Shown: piece after piece, positions 1 to 13,556 of the stretch
Layout of the letters: each line of letters starts with the position of its first letter
Position numbering within the stretch: position 1 is the stretch's first letter
Assembly (NCBI RefSeq): GCF_003019255.1
Contig: NZ_CP027846.1
Location: forward strand, 1 to 64,000
Direction: 5' to 3'
DNA from: Staphylococcus kloosii
Lineage (GTDB): Bacteria > Bacillota > Bacilli > Staphylococcales > Staphylococcaceae
DNA: 64,000 nt
Made by a program: the position numbers and the translations under genes
The notes under the pieces: model-generated
Seen by the model: the letters and a program-made list of their open reading frames with translations, nothing else
What the model was told of the DNA's origin: nothing
The model's database searches: none

Positions 1-916
<916 letters not shown>

Positions 917-1063
917 AATTATGATGTTTGATTAGCTCATAAATACTAATTGTGTGTTATCTCTAACACGTTTAAACCAACGATTATATCGTTGCGTTTG
1001 GAATTAACGTTGACATATTGCAATTCAGTTTTCAATGTTCATTTGTTTAATCAACAAGAATTA

Positions 1064-1092
1064 ATTATACAGACAATAACTTTCAAAGTCAA
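1064..1092 (-). promoter_or_regulatory. rRNA operon promoter (partial operon)
   Basis: On the minus strand TTGACT (1087-1092) and TATAAT (1064-1069) are separated by exactly 17 bp. The promoter lies about 150 bp upstream of the 16S gene. Only one promoter fits here, because the upstream operon's terminator (1123-1146) and 5S gene follow immediately. The last spacer bases are CTG, as in the other rRNA promoters of the window. Confidence 0.8.
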
Positions 1093-1122
1093 TAACTTTT
1101 TTTCTTTTTGATGAAACTTCCA

Positions 1123-1146
1123 TAAAAAAATGACCTTACGGTCTTA
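1123..1146 (-). terminator. Rho-independent terminator of the composite rRNA operon
   Basis: Downstream of the 5S gene the minus strand reads AAGACC-GTAA-GGTC followed by a run of seven T. The stem is short but the U-tract is good. It separates two tandem rRNA operons by only about 30 bp from the next promoter. Confidence 0.7.
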
Positions 1147-1157
1147 AAAATGGAATT

Positions 1158-1272
1158 GCCTGGCAACGTCCTACTCTAGCGGGATGTAAGTCCGACTACC
1201 ATCGGCGCTAAGGAGCTTAACTTCTGTGTTCGGCATGGGAACAGGTGTGACCTCCTTGCCATTGTCACCAGA
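1158..1272 (-). rRNA. 5S ribosomal RNA (end of composite operon)
   Basis: This 115-nt gene has the usual 5S ends: TCTGGTG at the 5' side and GTTGCCAGGC at the 3' side. It follows the 23S gene after a 75-bp spacer. It differs from the 5S at 44724 at one base (1185) and from the 5S at 7115 at one base (1190). Both bases close the loop of the helix IV arm, and in this copy they give C and A, which do not pair. Confidence 0.96.
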
Positions 1273-1347
1273 CAATGATGTATAAAGTTATACATTCAAA
1301 ACTAGATAGTAAGTAAATATCATTTTACCAATCAAAACATTTAAATT

Positions 1348-6222
<4,875 letters not shown>

Positions 6223-6364
6223 AATTATGATGTTTGATTAGCTCATAAATACTAATTGTGTGTTATCTCTAACACGTTTAAACCAACGATTATATCGTTG
6301 TGTTTGGAATTAACGTTGACATATTGCAATTCAGTTTTCAATGTTCATTTGTTTAATCATATCA

Positions 6365-6440
6365 TGGTGGAGACTAGCGGGATCGAACCGCTGACCTCCT
6401 GCGTGCAAAGCAGGCGCTCTCCCATCTGAGCTAAGCCCCC
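6365..6440 (-). tRNA. tRNA-Ala (anticodon TGC)
   Basis: A 76-nt cloverleaf with encoded CCA. The acceptor GGGGGCT pairs with AGTCTCC, and the anticodon loop reads CTTTGCACG with TGC. It is the last tRNA before the 16S leader. Confidence 0.96.
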
Positions 6441-6456
6441 ATTAAGTAAACAAGAG

Positions 6457-6530
6457 TCGGGAAGACAGGATTCGAACCTGCGACCCCTTGGTCCCAAACC
6501 AAGTGCTCTACCAAGCTGAGCTACTTCCCG
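6457..6530 (-). tRNA. tRNA-Pro (anticodon TGG)
   Basis: A 74-nt tRNA whose acceptor CGGGAAG pairs with CTTCCCG. The anticodon TGG lies in the loop GTTTGGGAC. The sequence after the discriminator A is CTC, so CCA is not encoded. Confidence 0.95.
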
Positions 6531-6554
6531 TATTTAATTGAAGTTCTTATAAAA

Positions 6555-6631
6555 TGGCGCGCCCGATAGGAGTCGAACCCATAACCTCTTGATCCGTAGT
6601 CAAACGCTCTATCCAGTTGAGCTACGGGCGC
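6555..6631 (-). tRNA. tRNA-Arg (anticodon ACG)
   Basis: A 77-nt tRNA with encoded CCA. The acceptor GCGCCCG pairs with CGGGCGC, and the anticodon ACG lies in GACTACGGAT. The first anticodon base would be read as inosine after TadA editing, as known for this isoacceptor. Confidence 0.95.
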
Positions 6632-6646
6632 ATATTTAAAATAAGA

Positions 6647-6737
6647 TGGTGCCGAGGACCGGAATCGAACCGGTACGGTAATTACTTACCGCAGGATTTT
6701 AAGTCCTGTGCGTCTGCCAGTTCCGCCACCCCGGCAC
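6647..6737 (-). tRNA. tRNA-Leu (anticodon TAA)
   Basis: A 91-nt class II tRNA including CCA. The acceptor GTGCCGG pairs with CCGGCAC-type sequence, and the anticodon TAA lies in ACTTAAAATCC. The long variable arm CGGTAAGTAATTACCG is typical of Leu. Confidence 0.94.
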
Positions 6738-6747
6738 AAAAAAATAA

Positions 6748-6822
6748 TGGAGCAGAAGACGGGATTCGAACCCGCGACCCCAACCTTGGCAAGGTTGTAT
6801 TCTACCGCTGAACTACTTCTGC
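6748..6822 (-). tRNA. tRNA-Gly (anticodon GCC)
   Basis: A 75-nt tRNA with encoded CCA. The acceptor GCAGAAG pairs with CTTCTGC, and the anticodon GCC lies in CTTGCCAAG. Confidence 0.95.
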
Positions 6823-6852
6823 ATATCCAAAAACAAAAATAATAAATCTGGA

Positions 6853-6925
6853 TGAGCCATAGAGGATTCGAACCTCTGACCCTCTGATTAAAAGTCAGAT
6901 GCTCTACCAACTGAGCTAATGGCTC
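6853..6925 (-). tRNA. tRNA-Lys (anticodon TTT)
   Basis: A 73-nt tRNA whose acceptor GAGCCAT pairs with ATGGCTC. The anticodon TTT lies in ACTTTTAATC. CCA is not encoded, since ATC follows the acceptor. Confidence 0.95.
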
Positions 6926-6931
6926 ATGAGA

Positions 6932-7007
<76 letters not shown>

Positions 7008-7026
7008 ACAATATCTAATTGAGAAA

Positions 7027-7102
7027 TGGTGGAGAATGACGGGTTCGAACCGCCGACCCTCTGCTTGTAAGGCAGATGCTCTCCCAGCTGAGCTAATTCT
7101 CC
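7027..7102 (-). tRNA. tRNA-Val (anticodon TAC)
   Basis: A 76-nt tRNA with encoded CCA. The acceptor GGAGAAT pairs with ATTCTCC, and the anticodon TAC lies in CCTTACAAG. It is the first tRNA of the cluster, 12 bp downstream of the leading 5S. Confidence 0.95.
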
Positions 7103-7114
7103 GATTTGTTTATT

Positions 7115-7229
7115 GCCTGGCAACGTCCTACTCTAGCGGGATGTAAATCCGACTACCATCGGCGCTAAGGAGCTTAACTTCTGTGTTCGGCATGGGAACA
7201 GGTGTGACCTCCTTGCCATTGTCACCAGA
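7115..7229 (-). rRNA. 5S ribosomal RNA, first gene of composite operon
   Basis: This 115-nt 5S gene is intact from end to end. It is unusual in being transcribed first, about 14 nt after the predicted start of the promoter at 7250-7278 and ahead of eight tRNAs and 16S-23S-5S. It carries A at 7147 where the other two copies have G, giving a U-A pair at the end of the helix IV arm. The order 5S-Val-Thr-Lys-...-Pro-Ala is that of the 3' tail of a Bacillus-type rRNA operon. Confidence 0.95.
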
Positions 7230-7249
7230 CAAATTAACTTACTTTATTA

Positions 7250-7278
7250 ATGATACACGCTTTATTTATTGATTTCAA
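7250..7278 (-). promoter_or_regulatory. Promoter of 5S-tRNA-16S-23S-5S operon
   Basis: On the minus strand TTGAAA (7273-7278) and TATCAT (7250-7255) are 17 bp apart, with AT-rich DNA upstream that could act as an UP element. Transcription would start near 7243. The rest of 7279-7585 is AT-rich DNA in which I see no gene. Confidence 0.6.
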
Positions 7279-7585
7279 TAGTCAATTTTACACTTTGAAA
7301 TAACTTTTTAATATGTATGTAATGTAAGTTCAAACATTTAATCGTTTGTTTTTTGCGACTTTATTATGATACTTGATTTCGTAATCTTTGTCAACACTTT
7401 TATCAAAGTATTTTTTGTTACAAATCAATAACATCTATAACTTTTCTCGACTTGAATAAGTCTATCACATATTCGCATATATTTCTATTCCTTTTTGCCC
7501 TTAAATTTTATCTTTTATGTGTAATTATGCGAACAAAGTAACTTTAAAGGCTTATTTTTACATGTTTAATCATTCATATATATAA

Positions 7586-7624
7586 TAAAAAGCAGTCCCT
7601 CCACTAAATTCAGGAAGAACTGCT
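7586..7624 (-). terminator. Rho-independent terminator after lysS
   Basis: The minus strand forms AGCAGTTCTTCC / GGAGGGACTGCT with a ten-base loop, followed by TTTTT. It begins 11 bp after the lysS stop codon. Confidence 0.85.
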
Positions 7625-7635
7625 ATATTTAAATA

Positions 7636-9123
7636 TTATTTTTGTCTCATATAAGGGAATAATAATACGTCTCTAATTGAAGCTGAGTTTGTTAATAGCA
7701 TTACAAGTCGATCTATACCAATTCCTAGTCCACCTGTTGGAGGCATACCATATTCTAACGCTTCGATGAAATCTTCGTCCATTTCATGCGCTTCATCGTT
7801 ACCTTCTGCTTTTTCTACTAATTGAGCTTCAAATCTTTCTCTTTGATCAATTGGATCATTAAGTTCAGTAAATGCATTACCATGTTCTCTACCTACTATA
7901 AATAATTCAAAACGATCCGTAAATCTTGGATCTTCTGGATTTTTCTTAGCTAATGGTGATATTTCAATTGGGTGTCCGTAAATAAATGTAGGTTGAATTA
8001 ATGTTTCTTCTACTTTTTGTTCAAAGAATTCATTTAATATATGACCATATTTCATAGTACTAGTAATTTCAATACCGTGTTCTTTAGCTAAGTTTTTAGC
8101 TTCTTCTGTAGTTTCTACTTCAAAGAAGTTAACGCCAGTAACCTCTTTTACAGCATCAACCATGTGTACTCGTTTCCAATTTGACTCTAAATCTATAGTT
8201 TCTTCTCCGTATTGTACTTTCGCAGTACCTAATACATTTTGAGCAATCTCTCTAATCATAGACTCTGTTAAGTCCATAATATCTACATAGTCAGCATACG
8301 CTTCATATAGTTCAATCATAGTGAATTCAGGGTTGTGTCTAGTAGAAACACCTTCGTTTCTAAATACACGGCCAATTTCGTATACTTTTTCAAGTCCACC
8401 TACAATTAGACGTTTTAAGTGTAGTTCAATAGCAATACGCATATATAATGTAGCATCTAGGGCATTGTGATGTGTAACGAAAGGTCTAGCTGCCGCACCA
8501 CCAGCAATTTGATGCATCATTGGTGTTTCTACTTCTAGGAATCCTTTTTTATTTAAATAGTTACGCATTTCTTGCAAGATTTTACTACGATTAATAAATG
8601 TTTGTGTACTATCTTGGTTTGTAATTAAATCTAAATAACGCTGGCGGTAACGTTGCTCAATATCTTGTAAACCATGGAATTTATCTGGTAACGGTCTTAA
8701 CGCTTTTGTTAATAAAGTGAAAGATTTAGCTTTTACTGATAATTCACCAGTATTCGTTTTGAACATCACGCCTTCAACACCAACTATGTCGCCTAGGTCA
8801 GTGCCTTTCCATAAATCAAATTGCTCTTCTCCAATTTGATCTTTTCTCACATATATTTGAATTTGACCAGATAAGTCTTGTACATGGGCGAAACCAGCTT
8901 TACCTTTACCTCTTTTAGTCATAAGACGTCCAGCAATCACTACGCTACTTTCATCTTCTTTTTCATGTAATTCTTCTTTAGATAAGTGGTCCCACTCTTC
9001 ATGTAGACCTTCAGCTGTAGCTGAGCGATCAAATCGTTTCCCAAAAGGATCGATACCCAAATCATATAGTTCTTGCATTTTTTGACGGCGGACCTGCATT
9101 TGGTCATTCATTTCTTCTGACAT
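7636..9123 (-). CDS. lysS: Lysyl-tRNA synthetase, class II
   Basis: It charges tRNA-Lys with lysine in the cytoplasm. The 495-residue length is normal. An OB-fold anticodon-binding domain (about residues 55-150) precedes the class II catalytic core. Motif 2 shows as GRVFRNEGVSTRHNPEFT and motif 3 as GLGIGIDRLVML near residue 465. The start ATG follows AGGAGAGAAAGTTA, a good ribosome-binding site. It is the last gene of the housekeeping run before the rRNA-tRNA cluster, which itself carries tRNA-Lys. I see no T-box in the leader, as expected for a class II LysRS gene. A 10-codon frame and short repeats lie just upstream. Confidence 0.98.
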   Translation of the reverse strand: MSEEMNDQMQVRRQKMQELYDLGIDPFGKRFDRSATAEGLHEEWDHLSKEELHEKEDESSVVIAGRLMTKRGKGKAGFAHVQDLSGQIQIYVRKDQIGEEQFDLWKGTDLGDIVGVEGVMFKTNTGELSVKAKSFTLLTKALRPLPDKFHGLQDIEQRYRQRYLDLITNQDSTQTFINRSKILQEMRNYLNKKGFLEVETPMMHQIAGGAAARPFVTHHNALDATLYMRIAIELHLKRLIVGGLEKVYEIGRVFRNEGVSTRHNPEFTMIELYEAYADYVDIMDLTESMIREIAQNVLGTAKVQYGEETIDLESNWKRVHMVDAVKEVTGVNFFEVETTEEAKNLAKEHGIEITSTMKYGHILNEFFEQKVEETLIQPTFIYGHPIEISPLAKKNPEDPRFTDRFELFIVGREHGNAFTELNDPIDQRERFEAQLVEKAEGNDEAHEMDEDFIEALEYGMPPTGGLGIGIDRLVMLLTNSASIRDVLLFPYMRQK

Positions 9124-9590
9124 TAACTTTCTCTCCTTTTATGCTTGTTGTTCTGCTTTGTCATTAGACATTTTTAGCTTGGAATTCTTGTAATATAACT
9201 ATCAGTTGTTTGTTCTGCTTCGGTTTAGCTTGGCTAATTTTTTACCGCACCGTTACTATGAACATCATTTAGATATCTTAAATCATGCTTACTTATTTCC
9301 ATAGCGCCAACTTTTCACTATTTAATTCTACTAGACGATGTCAATGTAATAAAGTAATTTCTTTTTTATTTTGTATTGTTGTTTGAATAATGATATTTCT
9401 AATCTCTAAATAGTGAATTGTACTTCATATTATTAGATAGAATTGCTTTATTTAGTCTTCACATTATACTTACATCGAATTACTTTATGATATACCTGAA
9501 CGAGAAAATCACTAACACCAGTTATCGAAGTAAGAACTAAGTTAATATTTATATTCATAACTCAGATTCCAAGCATTATATATTAGTTTC
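9124..9590. other. folK-lysS intergenic region with lysS promoter candidate
   Basis: This 467-bp non-coding stretch contains a possible lysS promoter on the minus strand. It has TTGACA at 9339-9344 and a weak AT-rich -10 around 9319-9325. Closer to lysS there are two copies of CCAAGCTAAA (9173-9182, 9224-9233) and of AAGCAGAACAA (9148-9158, 9210-9220). A 10-codon frame ends 15 bases before the lysS start. In Bacillus subtilis the small gene yazB and a dihydrouridine synthase gene lie at this position. I find no convincing remnant of either. Confidence 0.5.
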
Positions 9591-10070
9591 TTATTCCTTA
9601 TACTTTTTCACTGTATCATCAGGTATAACTAGCTCACTAATACTTAATTGAGTGCGGGGTTCCACGACATCTGCTGCTATATCGTTTAACGGTGTTAAGA
9701 CAAATGCTCTTTCCCTCATTCTTGGGTGAGGTACTATTAAATTCTCTTCTTCGATAATTTCATCCTCATACAACAAAATATCTACGTCTAACGTTCTTGG
9801 TCCCCAACGAATATCTCTAACACGATGTAATTGTTGTTCAGTATAAAAGCATCGTTGTAACAATTGTTGTGGTGTCAGTTCTGTCTTCACTTCAACACAT
9901 AAATTTAAAAAGTTTGGCTGATCAACGTAACCTACTGGTTCAGTTTCATAAACTGATGAAATTTGTGAAACTTGCACACCTTCAACGTTATCCAAAATCT
10001 TTATAGCAGATTCTAATTGTTCTAGTCTTTCTCCTACATTGCTACCCAAACCTAAATATGCCGTTTTCAT
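9591..10070 (-). CDS. folK: 2-amino-4-hydroxy-6-hydroxymethyldihydropteridine pyrophosphokinase
   Basis: It transfers pyrophosphate from ATP to 6-hydroxymethyl-7,8-dihydropterin, giving the substrate of FolP in folate synthesis. The protein begins AYLGLGSNVGER and contains RWGPRTLDVDILLY and PHPRMRERAF, the signature stretches of HPPK for pterin and Mg-ATP binding. At about 159 residues it is of normal length. I place the start at the ATG at 10070 (MKTAYLG). A TTG one codon upstream is possible, but the ATG overlaps the folB stop in a TGATG junction that suggests translational coupling. It is the last gene of the folP-folB-folK operon. Confidence 0.96.
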   Translation of the reverse strand: MKTAYLGLGSNVGERLEQLESAIKILDNVEGVQVSQISSVYETEPVGYVDQPNFLNLCVEVKTELTPQQLLQRCFYTEQQLHRVRDIRWGPRTLDVDILLYEDEIIEEENLIVPHPRMRERAFVLTPLNDIAADVVEPRTQLSISELVIPDDTVKKYKE

Positions 10071-10435
10071 CAATGATTGCTCCTCACGATTTCTACACCT
10101 ACACCGTCATAATGACCTTGTATTGGAGGATTTTTTTTAGTTATTCTCACTTTAGTTTCCATTACACGATTATAGTGTGAATTTATACGTTTTGCAATAC
10201 GTTCAGCTAGATGCTCCACCAAGTTTACTGGTGAACCTTCCATAATAGCTTTAACATCTTCAAAGACTTCGCCATAATGTACAGTATCTAATACATCGTC
10301 AGATTTACCTGCCTCTGTTAAATCTACATTCAACGTAATATCTACAATAAAGATTTGACCTATTTTATTTTCTTCAGGTAATGCACCATGATATCCGTAA
10401 AACTGTAAACCATTAAGAAAAATTGTGTCGCTCAT
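10070..10435 (-). CDS. folB: Dihydroneopterin aldolase
   Basis: It converts 7,8-dihydroneopterin to 6-hydroxymethyldihydropterin and glycolaldehyde. The 121-residue protein has the family features FYGYHGALPEE (with the catalytic-region Tyr and Glu), DTVHYGEVFEDV and a conserved Lys in RITKKNPP. The chosen start, MSDTIF, has GGAG seven bases upstream. An ATG two codons earlier sits almost on top of the Shine-Dalgarno sequence. It overlaps the 3' end of folP by about 23 bp and touches folK, so the three genes form one operon. Confidence 0.96.
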   Translation of the reverse strand: MSDTIFLNGLQFYGYHGALPEENKIGQIFIVDITLNVDLTEAGKSDDVLDTVHYGEVFEDVKAIMEGSPVNLVEHLAERIAKRINSHYNRVMETKVRITKKNPPIQGHYDGVGVEIVRSNH

Positions 10436-11216
10436 CTTCATTCTCCTTTAAAAAATCCATACTTTGACCAATACGTACATTTAGTCCTACATTGTGAACT
10501 CTCACGCCACTAACGCCTTTCATTATACCATATGCAGTTGTAGCTGCTGTTGCTTCGTCTCGCTCAGTTGGCGCAGTATCTTGCCCGATCATTTCTTTAA
10601 CGAAACGCTTTCTACTTGTAGCCAATAACACTGGATATTCTGTCGCTACTAATTCGTCTAACCTAGCCATTACTTCTTGTTCTTCTTGGCGTGTTTTAGC
10701 AAATCCAATACCTGGATCTATCCATATTTTATGTTTTGGTATACCTGCCATTTCGGCTTTATTGGCTTGTTTTAATAAATATACCAACATCTCATCCATG
10801 ACGGGTTCATCTCTTTTACCATCACCATTATGCATTAAAACAATTTCACATTCATATTTTGCTGCAATATCTATCATTTTACCATCGTATAAACCTGCCC
10901 ATTGATCGTTAATCATTGTAGCGCCTGCTTGTATAGCTGCTTCGGCTACTTCACTTCTAAAAGTATCGACTGACAATTGAACATCGTAACGCATCAATGC
11001 TTTGATAACAGGAATAACCCTATTTATTTCTTCATCTATAGAAACTTCTTCGTGACCAGGTCTCGTCGAAACACCGCCAACGTCAACGATATCTACGCCT
11101 TCGTCAATCATTTCTTCAACACGTTGCATAGCTGCTTCTATTTGATTGAATTGCCCCCCGTCCGAAAAAGAATCTGGTGTTACATTTAAAATGCCCATGA
11201 TTTTAGTATGACTCAC
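10413..11216 (-). CDS. folP: Dihydropteroate synthase
   Basis: It condenses 6-hydroxymethyldihydropterin pyrophosphate with p-aminobenzoate, the step blocked by sulfonamides. Visible motifs are GILNVTPDSFSDGG near the N terminus, VDVGGVSTRPGHE, NDQWAGLYD, IDPGIGFAKT and LLATSRKRF, with RVHNV close to the C terminus. The 267-residue length matches the S. aureus enzyme. The start codon is GTG with AAAGGAAG upstream. It is the first gene of the folPBK operon, 189 bp from cysK. I did not judge sulfonamide-resistance substitutions. Confidence 0.97.
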   Translation of the reverse strand: MSHTKIMGILNVTPDSFSDGGQFNQIEAAMQRVEEMIDEGVDIVDVGGVSTRPGHEEVSIDEEINRVIPVIKALMRYDVQLSVDTFRSEVAEAAIQAGATMINDQWAGLYDGKMIDIAAKYECEIVLMHNGDGKRDEPVMDEMLVYLLKQANKAEMAGIPKHKIWIDPGIGFAKTRQEEQEVMARLDELVATEYPVLLATSRKRFVKEMIGQDTAPTERDEATAATTAYGIMKGVSGVRVHNVGLNVRIGQSMDFLKENEDERHNFS

Positions 11217-11349
11217 AGTGCTCTTCCTTTCATTTACAGAAATTTACTAACTAAATGAAACATTATTATATTTATGATAACGCGATTTAGCATTTTTTTC
11301 AGTATGCAATACTTATAATGTCACAGCTACATACAGTATTTATAAAATT

Positions 11350-11383
11350 AAAAAACCGAACACTTTATCAGAAGTGTCCGGTT
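11350..11383 (-). terminator. Rho-independent terminator after cysK
   Basis: The minus strand has the stem AACCGGACACTT / AAGTGTTCGGTT around CTGATA, ending in a T run. It isolates cysK from folP. Confidence 0.88.
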
Positions 11384-11405
11384 AAAATCTATATCAGTTA
11401 TAAAA

Positions 11406-12335
11406 TTACTCGAAAGAATATAATGGTGTTGATAAGTAACGTTCACCATTACTTGGTAATACTGTAACTACAGTTTTACCTTTACCTAATTCTTTAGCTT
11501 TTTGAATTGCAGCGTGAATCGCAGCACCTGAAGAAATTCCGCCTAAAATACCTTCTTCTTTAGCAACTTTACGAGACATATCCATTGCAGTTTCATTTCC
11601 AACTTTAATAATGTCGTCATAAACTTCTGTGTCTAATGTGTCAGGTACAAAGCCTGCGCCTAAACCTTGTAATTTGTGAGGGCCAGGTTCTCCACCACTT
11701 AATACAGGTGAATCTTCTGGTTCAATAGCTACTAATTGGACTTCAGGATATTTTTCTTTAAGCACTTTACCAACGCCAGTTAAAGTTCCGCCAGTACCTA
11801 CACCAGCTAAGAATGCGTCGATTGTTTTACCTTCGAATTGTTTAACTAATTCTGGACCAGTAGTTAATTCGTGGATACGAGGGTTAGCTGGGTTTTCGAA
11901 TTGTTGAGGTTCGAAGTAACCATGTTCTTCTTTTAATTCTTTAGCTTTTTTAATAGCGCCTTTCATTGCTTCTGATCCAGGCGTTAGTACAACTTCTGCA
12001 CCATAAGCTTTTAATAAGTTACGACGCTCTTGACTCATTGTTTCTGGCATAGTGAATACAGCTTTATAACCTTTAGCTGCACATACGAATGCTAAACCAA
12101 TTCCAGTGTTACCACTTGTTGGTTCTACAATAGTGTCACCTGGTTTAATTTTGCCGTCTTTTTCAGCTTGTTCAATCATACCTAATGCGATACGGTCTTT
12201 TACTGAGCCGCCTGGATTTTGGTATTCAAGTTTAACATAGACATCAGCTGCATCTTCATCTACTACTCGATTTAATTTAACTACAGGTGTATTGCCGATT
12301 ACGTCTACAATGTTTTCAAAACGATTGTTTGTCAT
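11406..12335 (-). CDS. cysK: Cysteine synthase (O-acetylserine thiol-lyase)
   Basis: This PLP enzyme makes cysteine from O-acetylserine and sulfide. The PLP lysine is K46 in PGGSVKDRIA. The Asn-loop EPTSGNTGIGLA (about 68-79) and the glycine-rich phosphate loop AGVGTGGTLTGVG are both present. At 309 residues it has the standard length. The start ATG has AAAGGAG seven bases upstream. It appears to be a single-gene unit. A promoter candidate TTGTAT-16-TAAAAT lies about 80 bp upstream, and the terminator at 11350-11383 follows. Cysteine genes in this genus are often under CymR, but I did not recognise a clear CymR box. Confidence 0.97.
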   Translation of the reverse strand: MTNNRFENIVDVIGNTPVVKLNRVVDEDAADVYVKLEYQNPGGSVKDRIALGMIEQAEKDGKIKPGDTIVEPTSGNTGIGLAFVCAAKGYKAVFTMPETMSQERRNLLKAYGAEVVLTPGSEAMKGAIKKAKELKEEHGYFEPQQFENPANPRIHELTTGPELVKQFEGKTIDAFLAGVGTGGTLTGVGKVLKEKYPEVQLVAIEPEDSPVLSGGEPGPHKLQGLGAGFVPDTLDTEVYDDIIKVGNETAMDMSRKVAKEEGILGGISSGAAIHAAIQKAKELGKGKTVVTVLPSNGERYLSTPLYSFE

Positions 12336-12478
12336 AAGAAACGCTCCTTTATTTATAAAAGTTAAAACTTACTTTTTCTCTCGGATATATTTCTATTTTA
12401 TCAGATTTTTCAGCAAATACAACTTTAACTTACTATAGAGCTAAATTATTATTTAATTTTAATATTTTTTAATGAATT

Positions 12479-13354
12479 TTAGTTTTGAATAAGTGCTTGT
12501 AATTCTTCTTCACTGTATTCATATTTACTGCGACAGAAATGACATTCAGCTTCTGCGCCATGGTCTTCTTCAATCATACTGTTGATTTCAGCTTCACCTA
12601 ATCCTTTAATTGCATTTAAGAATTTATCATGTCCACAATTACATTCGAATTGAGTCGGTAATTCTTCTAAAATTTGAACATTAGATTCACCTAAAACTTC
12701 ATATAACAATTCTTCAGGTGATAAACCTTGGTCGATAAGTTTAGAAACAGGTGTCATATTATTTATAGCGTCTTCTAATTTTGTAATTGTTTCATCTTTT
12801 GCACCTGGCATTACTTGAATAATAAAACCACCAGACGCTTTGATAGAGTTGTCAGGGTTAACTAATACACCTAAACCAACTGAAGAAGGTACTTGTTCAC
12901 TTTTTGCGAAGTAGTAAGTGAAATCGTCACCTACTTCACCAGACACAATCGGACTTGAACCTGAGAAGTAATCTTTCATGCCTACATCTTTTACAACTGT
13001 TAGCGAACCATTAGTACCGACCGCTCTGCTAACATCTAATTTACCAATATCATTTAATGGGAAATGTGTTTGTGGATTAGTAACGTATCCTCTAACGTTC
13101 CCTTTAGCATCTGCATCAGCGATTACTTTACCTACAGGGCCTTGGCCATCAAGTGTAACAGTTAATTTTTGGTCACCTTTTAACATTGCCCCCATCATAA
13201 CTGTCGCTGTCATCGTACGACCTAATGCGGCAGACGCAGTTGGCCAAGTATAATGTCTAGTTTGTGCTTCTTGCACAGTTTCAGTTGTCAATGCACTATA
13301 AGCTCTAATTTGGCCATCAAAAGCTAGAGCTTTAACAATATAATCTTTTGTCAT
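12479..13354 (-). CDS. hslO: Redox-regulated chaperone Hsp33
   Basis: This cytosolic holdase chaperone is activated when oxidation releases its zinc. The 291-residue protein has the Hsp33 core and the zinc-binding C-terminal redox switch: CNC at about 238-240 and CHFC at about 271-274. All four cysteines are intact. The start ATG follows AAAGGAGAAATAAAG. It lies between ftsH and cysK, all read in the same direction, and the intergenic space to ftsH holds the ftsH terminator. It is probably expressed separately. Confidence 0.97.
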   Translation of the reverse strand: MTKDYIVKALAFDGQIRAYSALTTETVQEAQTRHYTWPTASAALGRTMTATVMMGAMLKGDQKLTVTLDGQGPVGKVIADADAKGNVRGYVTNPQTHFPLNDIGKLDVSRAVGTNGSLTVVKDVGMKDYFSGSSPIVSGEVGDDFTYYFAKSEQVPSSVGLGVLVNPDNSIKASGGFIIQVMPGAKDETITKLEDAINNMTPVSKLIDQGLSPEELLYEVLGESNVQILEELPTQFECNCGHDKFLNAIKGLGEAEINSMIEEDHGAEAECHFCRSKYEYSEEELQALIQN

Positions 13355-13502
13355 TCTTTATTTCTCCTTTTTTGTGAAAGTTTATTGTTCGTTTTAATGT
13401 TTCGTACAATCACTTTAATTTTACATTCAATATATTGTAATAGCTTATAAGTAAAATTGCCATCTATTTGTTTGCACCAAATTATTTCTTCGTATAACAA
13501 TT

Positions 13503-13546
13503 AAAAAACTCCTTTTCTACTAATCATTGTTTAGCAGAAAAGGAGT
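13503..13546 (-). terminator. Rho-independent terminator after ftsH
   Basis: The minus strand pairs ACTCCTTTTCTGCTAA with TTAGTAGAAAAGGAGT and is followed by TTTTTTAA. It starts about ten bases after the ftsH stop codon. Confidence 0.9.
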
Positions 13547-13556
13547 AACTTTTAAA

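Noticed and set aside
9124..9250. T-box riboswitch before lysS
   Set aside because: AACGGTGCGGTAAAA loosely resembles a T-box core, but the consensus AGGGTGGNACCGCG and a terminator are absent, and class II lysS genes usually lack T-boxes.
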